The notes under the pieces were generated by a model. The model was not told where the DNA came from. It saw only the letters and a list, made by a program, of their open reading frames with translations, and made no database searches. 38,060 nt of DNA from Verrucomicrobiota bacterium (lineage in GTDB: Bacteria > Verrucomicrobiota > Verrucomicrobiia > Opitutales > Opitutaceae). The position numbers and the translations under genes are program-made. Positions 7,629 to 13,739 of the stretch are shown here, one piece after another; the stretch's first letter is position 1; every line of letters starts with the position of its first letter. Location: contig JAFEGO010000098.1 in the NCBI GenBank assembly GCA_018239845.1, positions 1 through 38,060 on the forward strand. Reading direction: 5' to 3'.

Positions 7629-8168
7629 TCAGTAGGTGAACGCCACCACGCTCAGCAGCAGCCCGTAGCCGAGCAGCGCCGCGCCGAAGCCCCGCGTCCG
7701 GCCGGGCCGGGCGAAGAGCCACCCGAAGAAATCGCGCAGCCGGTATGGCGACGCCCCGAGCCAGATGGCCAGCGCGATCAGCACATAGACCAGCGTCACC
7801 ATGAACAGGCGCTGCGGGTGCTCATACTCCATGTAGGCCGCGCCGAGCAGCGGCGTCGCCGCCATCAGCACGAGCACGCACAGGCCGCGCACGGCGAGGA
7901 AATCGGGCACGCACTTGAAGGACAGCCCAGCGATGGCCGCGAATGCGACGGTCAGGATCACGTGGTACTCACCGAAGTCGGCCTTGGAGAGGTGCCACAC
8001 ATTCCAGAGAAACCAGAGCGCCCCGACGCCGAAGAAGACCACCGCCGCCGCCGTGGAGCGCGGCAGGGACTTCAGCGACGCGACCACCACCGAGTTGTTC
8101 ATCAGCAGCGGCAGGCCCAAAATGATGAGCAGCAGGCCGGGTAGGAGCGTGGCGAGGAGAAGGGACAT
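7629..8168 (-). CDS. polytopic inner-membrane protein of unknown function
   Basis: 179 residues with about six hydrophobic helices: near 1-22, 38-60, 66-84, 92-112, 124-144 and 158-178. No motif points to a transporter or enzyme family I recognise. The ATG at 8168 is preferred; a GTG at 8192 would add eight residues from a repeat-containing spacer. It is followed nine bases later by gmk and preceded by miaB, all on the minus strand, so it may be cotranscribed with them. A short conserved-looking cytoplasmic stretch, SPYRLRDFFGWLFARPGR, precedes the last helix. Confidence 0.75.
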   Translation of the reverse strand: MSLLLATLLPGLLLIILGLPLLMNNSVVVASLKSLPRSTAAAVVFFGVGALWFLWNVWHLSKADFGEYHVILTVAFAAIAGLSFKCVPDFLAVRGLCVLVLMAATPLLGAAYMEYEHPQRLFMVTLVYVLIALAIWLGASPYRLRDFFGWLFARPGRTRGFGAALLGYGLLLSVVAFTY

Positions 8169-8180
8169 CAGGAAGAGGTG

Positions 8181-8259
8181 ACCACGAAACACACAAAATA
8201 CCCGAAAGGGAAAGGCATAGTTTTACGGAATTCTTTCGTGTGTTTCGTGTCTTTCGTGG
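8181..8259. repeat. imperfect inverted repeat of CCACGAAA type
   Basis: The left arm starts ACCACGAAACACAC (8181) and the right arm ends TTTCGTGGT (8259), with GTGTGTTTCGTG inside. The right arm carries an additional GACACGAAA-like unit. The spacer between miaB and the membrane-protein gene consists almost entirely of this structure. It resembles dispersed intergenic repeats seen in Verrucomicrobiota genomes. Confidence 0.55.
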
Positions 8260-8263
8260 TTTC

Positions 8264-9625
8264 TCAATTCGCCACGCCCGACAGCACCAATTCACCGTAG
8301 AGCGTGCTCACGCTCGCGCGCTCGATGCGCAGCGGCACGAGCTGGCCTACGAGGCGCGGGTCGGCGTCGAACACACAGACGCGGTTGCCGCGGGTGCGGC
8401 CCGTGAAGCGCTGGCCGGTCTTGTCGGGGCCTTCCACGAGGACTTCCTCGACCGTGCCGAGGAGCTGCTGGTTGCGGCGCACGGAGTTCTTCTGGAGGAT
8501 TTCGAGCAGGGCCTGGTTGCGCTGCTCCTTGATCTCGTCGGGGATCTGGTCGCCCAGCTCCGCCGCGGGCGTGCCGGTGCGGATCGAGTACTTGAAGACG
8601 TAGGCCATGTCGTAGTTACAGGCCTCGAAGAGCTCACGCGTCTGCGCAAAATCCTCCTCGGTCTCGCCGGGGAAGCCCACGATCACGTCGGTCGAAAAAT
8701 ACATGTCGGCCCGCACGGCGCGCAGCGCATCGACGATCTCGCGGTAGCGCTCGCGGGTGTAGGGGCGGTTCATCGCCTTGAGGATGCGGTTGCTGCCCGA
8801 CTGCATGGGCAGATGCACGTAGCCGCAGAGCTTCGGCAGACGGCCGTAGGCGGCGACAAGGTCATCCTTGAAGCCGCGCGGGTGCGGCGAGGTGAAGCGG
8901 ATGCGCTCGATGCCGTCGATGGCGTGCACGCGCTCGAGCAGCTGCACGAAGGGCGTTACACCGCCCGTGTGCACGTAGTCGCGGCGCCCGTAGCTGGTGA
9001 CGATCTGACCGAGGAGAGTGATCTCGCGGACGCCCTTGGCCGCCAGCGCGCGGCACTCGGCCACGATGTCGTCCATCGGCCGCGAGCGCTCGTCACCGCG
9101 CGTCTTCGGGACGATGCAGAAGGCGCAATCCATGTTGCAGCCCTGCTGGATCGAGACGAAGGCGGTGATCTGCCGCTCCTCCAGTTCGTGGTCCTTGATC
9201 GTGTTTTGCGAACCGGCCTCCTCGCCGATGTCCACGATGGTCTCGCCGATGGGCACACCCGCCTCCTGCGCGGCGCGGAGGTTTTCGAGGTAACCGGGGA
9301 CTTGGTGAAACTTCTGCGTGCCGATGATCAGGTCCACGTCGGGCAGCTGCTCAAGCAGCGCGGCGCCGCGGTTCTGTGCCATGCAGCCGAGGATCCCGAG
9401 GACGAAATTGGGCTGTCGCTTCTTGCGCGCCTGGAGGTTGGCGGCCTTGCCGATGGCCTTCTGCTCGGCGGCATCGCGCACGGAGCAGGTGTTGAGCAGG
9501 AGGACGTCGCAGTCGTTTTCGTCGGCCACGATCCGGTAACCGCGGGCACGGAGCATCGCCGCGACAGCCTCGCTGTCGCGCTCGTTCATCTGACACCCAT
9601 AGGTTTTGATATGGACGCGGTTCAC
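8264..9625 (-). CDS. miaB: tRNA-2-methylthio-N6-dimethylallyladenosine synthase (radical SAM methylthiotransferase)
   Basis: Adds a methylthio group to i6A37 of tRNAs reading U-starting codons, using two 4Fe-4S clusters. 453 residues: the N-terminal UPF0004 domain has the three cluster cysteines at C11 (YGCQMN), C47 (NTCSVRD) and C81 (GCMAQ). The radical SAM motif is C163-x3-C167-x2-C170 (CNMDCAFC). A C-terminal TRAM domain follows (VLVEGPDKTGQRFTGRTRGN). The normally conserved LGQNVNSY reads LGQIVTSY here. The GTG at 9625 gives the standard N-terminus NRVHIKTYGCQMNERDS; a TTG at 9667 would add 14 atypical residues. Confidence 0.95.
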   Translation of the reverse strand: MNRVHIKTYGCQMNERDSEAVAAMLRARGYRIVADENDCDVLLLNTCSVRDAAEQKAIGKAANLQARKKRQPNFVLGILGCMAQNRGAALLEQLPDVDLIIGTQKFHQVPGYLENLRAAQEAGVPIGETIVDIGEEAGSQNTIKDHELEERQITAFVSIQQGCNMDCAFCIVPKTRGDERSRPMDDIVAECRALAAKGVREITLLGQIVTSYGRRDYVHTGGVTPFVQLLERVHAIDGIERIRFTSPHPRGFKDDLVAAYGRLPKLCGYVHLPMQSGSNRILKAMNRPYTRERYREIVDALRAVRADMYFSTDVIVGFPGETEEDFAQTRELFEACNYDMAYVFKYSIRTGTPAAELGDQIPDEIKEQRNQALLEILQKNSVRRNQQLLGTVEEVLVEGPDKTGQRFTGRTRGNRVCVFDADPRLVGQLVPLRIERASVSTLYGELVLSGVAN

Positions 9626-9697
9626 CGGCGGAGTGGTCCTAGGTAAACACCCCGCCGGAAGGGTCAAACGGGAAACCGCCCCGTCCGGCGGGCCGCC

Positions 9698-10483
9698 TCA
9701 GTCCACGCTGTAAACTTCCACCAGCGCCGTGCCGCCCTCGTTGGTCTCCGAAGTGACATGCGCCGTATAAACCCCGGGCTGGAGCTCGATCAGCAGGGCT
9801 GCGTCCTTCGAACCCGCGGGCAGCGCGAAGGCGCCGACTTTGGCCGCCGCGGCCGCGATGTCCGCCGCATTGTAGCGATTGCCCCAGTCGTCGTTGTAAT
9901 AGTACGTCAGCTTGCCCTTGAAGAGCGTCAGGTAGGGATTCGCAAGCGGGGAGCCGACGCCCATCGCGCCGAGGGTGGGACCCACTGCGCGGATCAGCAC
10001 CTGCCGGTGCTGCTCAGTGACCACGAAGCCCGCGATCATCGGCTCGTCGGGTGTGACGCGCGCCCGCGAGGAGATATTGACGAGCTTGCCGACCGAGAGC
10101 TTGGCATCCTCCCGGACGGTGACCGGAAAGTAATTCCGCAGCCCGATCAGGAAGGGCGTGGCATTTTCATCGATTTGGAAATTGGCCACGGCCTCGGCGC
10201 CGAGGCGGTCGTAGGCATACCACGCCTCGGAGGTGATGAGCCACTTGTTCAGCGCCTCGGCCGGCACCGTGACGGTGGAGAGCACGGGCGACTCGTCCGT
10301 GCGGTAAAACGACGTGTCGGCGCTGAGCAGACCGCGCTCCAACCAGACCTCCCCGGCCGAACGCTCGGTGAAACGCGCAACCGAGATCTGAAACAGGCGC
10401 ACCGGTGGCGGCGTCGCCGGCAGGTTGGAAACAAGGCCGCACAGCGAAAGCGCGGCAAGGAAGAGCAGACCGATTTTGTGCAT
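9698..10483 (-). CDS. secreted protein of unknown function with a Verrucomicrobia-type C-terminal domain
   Basis: 261 residues from the ATG at 10483, giving a signal peptide MHKIGLLFLAALSLCGLVSN with a basic start and hydrophobic core; starts at 10516 and 10528 would bury it. The first half (20-130) is unrecognised. The C-terminal half has the pattern LVNISSRARVTPDEPMIAGF, VLIRAVGPTLGAMGV, NPYLTLFKG and NDDWG, ending ELQPGVYTAHVTS and TALVEVYSVD. From memory this C-terminal module recurs in many secreted Verrucomicrobia proteins; its function is unknown, probably a beta-sandwich. The gene is divergent from the lytic transglycosylase, with an AT-rich island between. Confidence 0.75.
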   Translation of the reverse strand: MHKIGLLFLAALSLCGLVSNLPATPPPVRLFQISVARFTERSAGEVWLERGLLSADTSFYRTDESPVLSTVTVPAEALNKWLITSEAWYAYDRLGAEAVANFQIDENATPFLIGLRNYFPVTVREDAKLSVGKLVNISSRARVTPDEPMIAGFVVTEQHRQVLIRAVGPTLGAMGVGSPLANPYLTLFKGKLTYYYNDDWGNRYNAADIAAAAAKVGAFALPAGSKDAALLIELQPGVYTAHVTSETNEGGTALVEVYSVD

Positions 10484-10550
10484 AGGGGGACGCACGCTTT
10501 GCAGGCGGTATGCCATGTTTCCATACATTCATAAGTGGCCATTTATCATT

Positions 10551-10556
10551 ATTATA
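10551..10556 (-). promoter_or_regulatory. TATAAT -10 in the AT-rich divergent spacer
   Basis: The minus strand reads a perfect TATAAT at 10556-10551, about 70 bases before the secreted-protein ATG at 10483. It lies inside an AT island (10541-10563) unlike its surroundings. The overlapping TATAAA on the plus strand (10553-10558) could serve the transglycosylase gene. A TTGGCA on the minus strand (10587-10582) is 25 bases away, too far for a standard -35. Confidence 0.35.
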
Positions 10557-10691
10557 AAATACAGATGGCAGGCATCCCCGGTGCCAACCGTCCCACTGGC
10601 GGGAAAAGGCCATCTCGACTTTGGGACGACGACTCACCGGCACCGGCTCTCGCCACAAACGCTGCAACCTGTTCCCCTGATCGTGGTCCGG

Positions 10692-11675
10692 ATGCCCATG
10701 CGCCGCATTTTTATTTTCCTCTCCCTGAGCCTCGCCGTCGTCGGGCGCGCGGCGGACCCTGCGCCGGCTCCGCCCGTCCAACCCAGCCCGGCACCCGCCC
10801 AGCCGCCCCCGCCCTCCACTGATGAACTGTACGAAGCGGGCAAGGCGCTCTTCGATGAATTCGCCCCGCCCGAGGTGAAGGAGGAGTACGAATTCCCCTC
10901 CAAGGTGCAGTGGGACGAGTTTGCCGCGCGCCTCCAGCACGCCCTCGACAACAATGACTTGCAGGCCCTCGCCGCCTACGAGCCCGAGGCCCGCGCCGCC
11001 CTCGTCGCCCTGCGCGCCATGCCGGGCTACGAGGACTATGCCGACTGGCTCGCCGAGCGCATCGACTACATGGAGGCCGCGAAACAAACCGCCGCCTTGC
11101 CCGCGCCCCAGCCACCCAAGCCCGGGCAACCCAAGCCGCCGGCGGCAGCGGTATCCATTCCCTATTACGATCTCTGGGTGAAACGCGTGCAAGCCCGTCC
11201 CCTGCCCGCCCGTGCCGATGAGCTCATGCCGGTGCTGCGCGCCGCCTTTATCGCCGAGGGTGTGCCCGCCGAACTCGCCTGGCTCGCCGAGGCCGAGTCC
11301 ACGCTCAACCCGGGCGCCCGCAGTCCGGCCGGCGCCAAGGGCCTCTTCCAACTCATGCCCGACACCGCCAAAAACCTCGGGCTCAGCACCTGGTTGCCCG
11401 ACGAGCGCAGCGACGCGGAAAAATCCGCCCGCGCGGCCGCGCGCTACCTGCGCACCCTGCGCGCGAAGTTCGGCGAATGGCCCCTGGCGTTTGCGGCCTA
11501 CAATGCCGGCGAGGGCCGCGTGCGCCGCCTCCTCGCGTCCAAGCAGGCTACGACCTTCGCGCAGATCTCCGCCTCGCTTCCGTCGGAGACGCGCATGTAC
11601 GTCCCCAAGGTCTGCGCCACGGTCGCCGTGCGCTCCGGTGTGACGCCCGACAAGCTGCCGGCCCCGCGGGCCTGA
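10692..11675 (+). CDS. lytic transglycosylase (SLT domain), exported
   Basis: Cleaves peptidoglycan glycan strands with formation of 1,6-anhydro-MurNAc. 327 residues from the ATG at 10692 (a second ATG two codons on is equally possible). It has a signal peptide ending near AADP at 20, a Pro/Ala-rich linker (22-42), a helical region and a second proline-rich linker (138-151). The SLT domain at about 180-310 has catalytic E202 in AESTLNPGARSPAGAKGLFQ, LMPDTA and the substrate-site AYNAGEGRV. The layout resembles MltD/Slt-type enzymes without LysM repeats. A much longer frame from 10425 is rejected because it removes the signal peptide from the N-terminus. The stop is seven bases from the convergent threonine deaminase stop. 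Confidence 0.9.
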   Translation: MPMRRIFIFLSLSLAVVGRAADPAPAPPVQPSPAPAQPPPPSTDELYEAGKALFDEFAPPEVKEEYEFPSKVQWDEFAARLQHALDNNDLQALAAYEPEARAALVALRAMPGYEDYADWLAERIDYMEAAKQTAALPAPQPPKPGQPKPPAAAVSIPYYDLWVKRVQARPLPARADELMPVLRAAFIAEGVPAELAWLAEAESTLNPGARSPAGAKGLFQLMPDTAKNLGLSTWLPDERSDAEKSARAAARYLRTLRAKFGEWPLAFAAYNAGEGRVRRLLASKQATTFAQISASLPSETRMYVPKVCATVAVRSGVTPDKLPAPRA

Positions 11676-11682
11676 GGAACCG

Positions 11683-12684
11683 TCACGCTGCCGCGTGCGT
11701 GAGCGGCGGCGTCCAGTTTTCTCCGCGCACCACGGCCTCGCTGTGGACCTGCGGGTCGATGTTGCGGCCGGCGACCGGCAGCACCAAGGCGCGGCCCCGC
11801 ACCTTGCCCGCCAGCACGGCGGCCAGCGCGGCGGCACCGGCCCCCTCGGCCACGATGCCGGTCGTGCGCGCGAGCAGACTCAGCGCCGCGGCTAACTCAT
11901 CCTCTGTCACCGTCACGCAGTCATCCACCAGCGGCGCGGCCAGCGCGAAGGTCAGGTCACCGATGCGGGCCACCGCGAGTCCATCCGCCAGCGAAGGCCG
12001 TACCGGCACGACCTGCGGGCCACCGTGACGGCGGGCCGCGGAAAACTTCGCGGCGTGCTCCGCCTCGACCGCCACGATGCGCACCGACGGACGCAGCGCC
12101 TTCAGCACCGTGGCCGAGCCCGCCAACAGACCGCCACCGCCCACCGGCACGACGAACGTGTCGAACGCCGGCACCTGCACCACGGCTTCAAGCGCCATGG
12201 TGCCCTGCCCGGCCACGACGCGCGGATCGTTGAAGGGCGACACCATCGTCGCTCCCGTGCTCGCCGCGAGCTCAAGGGCCCGGGCCTGCGCCGCGTCGAA
12301 GTTTTCCCCGTGCAGGACGACTTCCGCGCCGAGGCCGCGGCAGCGCGCAACTTTCACGACCGCCGCGCCCGTGGGCATCACGACGGTGACTTTCACCCCG
12401 AGCATGCCGCCGTGGTAGGCGAGGCCAAGCGCATGGTTGCCCGCCGAGGCGGCGACGACGCCCCGCGCCCGCTCCTCCGGCGTCAGGCAGAGCAGGGCAT
12501 GACGTGCCCCGCGCTCCTTGAACGAGCCGGTGCGCTGCAAGTCCTCGCGCTTGAGCCAAATCGTGCTCCCCACCGCGGCGGAAAGCGCGGGCGCGATGGC
12601 GCACGGCGTCAGGCGGAGGCCACCGGCGAGGCGCCGGCGGGCGGATTCGACATCGTCGAGGGTGAGGGCGGGCTTCGTATGCAT
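11683..12684 (-). CDS. ilvA: threonine ammonia-lyase, short form without ACT domain
   Basis: PLP-dependent fold-type II enzyme converting threonine to 2-oxobutyrate, the first committed step to isoleucine. 333 residues with KREDLQRTGSFKERGA (PLP lysine K56), SAGNHALGLA, a VVPVGGGGLLAG phosphate-binding loop, and a terminal VLPVAGRNID. It lacks the C-terminal ACT-like regulatory domain of classical biosynthetic IlvA, so by length alone it could be a catabolic TdcB-type enzyme or a serine racemase. The Ile-rich leader and attenuator upstream argue for a biosynthetic, isoleucine-controlled role. The ATG at 12684 follows directly on the terminator T-run; the nearest AGGG (12700-12697) lies in the terminator arm 12 bases upstream. 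Confidence 0.88.
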   Translation of the reverse strand: MHTKPALTLDDVESARRRLAGGLRLTPCAIAPALSAAVGSTIWLKREDLQRTGSFKERGARHALLCLTPEERARGVVAASAGNHALGLAYHGGMLGVKVTVVMPTGAAVVKVARCRGLGAEVVLHGENFDAAQARALELAASTGATMVSPFNDPRVVAGQGTMALEAVVQVPAFDTFVVPVGGGGLLAGSATVLKALRPSVRIVAVEAEHAAKFSAARRHGGPQVVPVRPSLADGLAVARIGDLTFALAAPLVDDCVTVTEDELAAALSLLARTTGIVAEGAGAAALAAVLAGKVRGRALVLPVAGRNIDPQVHSEAVVRGENWTPPLTHAAA

Positions 12685-12720
12685 AAAAACAAAAAGCCCT
12701 GAGCGGTGAAGCTCAGGGCT
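12685..12720 (-). terminator. attenuator terminator of the ilvA leader
   Basis: On the minus strand AGCCCTGAGC (12720-12711) pairs perfectly with GCTCAGGGCT (12704-12695) around TTCACC. It is followed by TTTTGTTTTT (12694-12685), and the ilvA ATG begins at the next base. This is an intrinsic terminator placed before, not after, a gene, as in amino-acid attenuators. The same 5' arm can pair instead with CTCAGGGC inside the leader ORF (12778-12771). Confidence 0.85.
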
Positions 12721-12750
12721 GGGAGAGTGGAAAGTTGTGCTTTTAGGAGT

Positions 12751-12825
12751 TTACACAGCCACGCGCCGCCGCCCTGAGAAGGGGCGAATAATAATGGCGG
12801 CGATAATAATGGCGCGGAGGCTCAT
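12751..12825 (-). CDS. isoleucine-rich leader peptide controlling ilvA (24 aa)
   Basis: A 25-codon frame beginning MSLRA, then three Ile codons, two Ala, three Ile codons, then RPFSGRRRVAV and stop. Six of 24 codons are Ile (five ATT, one ATC), clustered at positions 6-8 and 11-13, as expected for a ribosome-stalling leader that senses charged tRNA-Ile. It ends 31 bases before the terminator hairpin. CGCCGCC between the Ile runs (12802-12796) can pair with GGCGGCG near the end of the frame (12773-12764), forming a 1:2 helix. Just upstream of that segment, CTCAGGGC can pair with the terminator arm (2:3). No clear Shine-Dalgarno or promoter is visible. The gene is too short for routine gene callers. 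Confidence 0.85.
   Translation of the reverse strand: MSLRAIIIAAIIIRPFSGRRRVAV
12764..12802 (-). promoter_or_regulatory. competing 1:2 and antiterminator (2:3) RNA segments
   Basis: Segment 1, CGCCGCC, lies at 12802-12796 among the Ile codons. Segment 2, 12778-12764, reads CTCAGGGCGGCGGCG. Its 3' part pairs with segment 1 (7 bp) and its 5' part (12778-12771) pairs over 8 bp with the terminator 5' arm at 12719-12712. The two pairings share bases and should compete. A ribosome stalled at Ile codons would mask segment 1 and favour antitermination. Pairings were found by eye, without energy calculation. Confidence 0.7.
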
Positions 12826-12850
12826 GGACTGGCTGTAAAGACTAACGGAG

Positions 12851-12884
12851 CGGAAAAACGGCGTTTTGTCGAATCGGTTTTCCG
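12851..12884. repeat. inverted repeat between the PhyH gene and the ilvA leader
   Basis: CGGAAAAACG (12851-12860) and CGGTTTTCCG (12875-12884) match as complements at nine of ten positions; a nested AAAACG-G-CGTTTT sits at 12854-12866. It may terminate the PhyH transcript (stop at 12896) or act as an operator in the ilvA promoter region, which also holds a TCGACA resembling a -35. Confidence 0.4.
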
Positions 12885-12895
12885 GACGGGCTATC

Positions 12896-13714
12896 TCACT
12901 CACCCCAGCTCTTGAAGAGCTGGCGCTGCTGCGGGGTGTAGCGCGCGAGGGTGGCGGGGGTGATGTTCTGCTCCTCGTCCATCGTGCCGATGTTCTGGGA
13001 CTTCATCCAGAACGGGCCGTAGCCGATGTGCAGCGTCTTGCGGGTGCGGCCCGACTTGATCGACTTGCCGCCGTGGCGCAGGTGCTCGGTGAAGAGGATC
13101 GCGTCGCCCGCCTTCACCGGCAGGCCGATCATGCCCGGCTCGGCGTCGGAGTCGTTGGTGCCGTACGGGGTGTTGTAATTGCTCTTGTGCGTCGCGGGCA
13201 CGACGCAGAACGGGCCGTCGTCCTCGCCGACGTCGTGCAGGAAATAGATCATGCGCACCATCATGCAGTCGATGCCGTCGCGGTTGAAGCTGTAGCGGTA
13301 CTTCGATCCGATCGGGCCGCCCATGTGCGCGCCGGTCTGGTTGCCGCGGTAGCGGATGCGGATCTCGGAGTTGTTGATCGTCGGACGCTCCTGCACGATG
13401 GCGCGGATCAGGGCCATCGTGGGCGCGTGCTCGACGAGGAGATCGAACGCCGGGTCGGCGTTGAAGAAATCCTCGATGATCAGTGTGCGGCCCGGCTCGC
13501 GCTCGCCGGAGGCGAAATAGCCCTTGTCGGGGCTGTGGTGATACTCAGGGCCCCACACACTGGTCTTGCGCGGCGGGAGTTTCACGTGCGCCGCGGCGTG
13601 CTCCTCGAGCGCATCCACTGCGGCCGCGAGTCCCTGCGTCTCCGCGGGGGTGAGGAGGCCCGGGATCACGAGGTAGCCCAGGCGGTCGAATTCGTATTTC
13701 TGGATATCGTTCAT
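12896..13714 (-). CDS. phytanoyl-CoA dioxygenase (PhyH) family protein with HxG instead of HxD
   Basis: 272 residues in the Fe(II)/2-oxoglutarate oxygenase fold. Family landmarks: an N-terminal DRLGYLVIPGLLTPAET, the core strand MIYFLHDVGEDDGPFCVVPATHK, AGDAILFTEHLRHGG with the distal iron histidine H214, and R225 as a likely 2-oxoglutarate anchor. In the place of the usual HxD the sequence reads H130-M-G132 (GAHMGGPIG), so the carboxylate iron ligand appears to be missing. That arrangement is known from Fe/2OG halogenases, but it can also mean a lost or altered metal site. The gene follows the lyase gene by 25 bases on the same strand, suggesting a shared operon and a role in sugar or polysaccharide use. 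The substrate is unknown. Confidence 0.85.
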   Translation of the reverse strand: MNDIQKYEFDRLGYLVIPGLLTPAETQGLAAAVDALEEHAAAHVKLPPRKTSVWGPEYHHSPDKGYFASGEREPGRTLIIEDFFNADPAFDLLVEHAPTMALIRAIVQERPTINNSEIRIRYRGNQTGAHMGGPIGSKYRYSFNRDGIDCMMVRMIYFLHDVGEDDGPFCVVPATHKSNYNTPYGTNDSDAEPGMIGLPVKAGDAILFTEHLRHGGKSIKSGRTRKTLHIGYGPFWMKSQNIGTMDEEQNITPATLARYTPQQRQLFKSWGE

Positions 13715-13739
13715 CGGGGTGGGGTAAGGACGGTGCGGC

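Noticed and set aside
9626..9667. TTGACC as a miaB -35 element
   Set aside because: No acceptable -10 hexamer lies 16-18 bases downstream on the minus strand.
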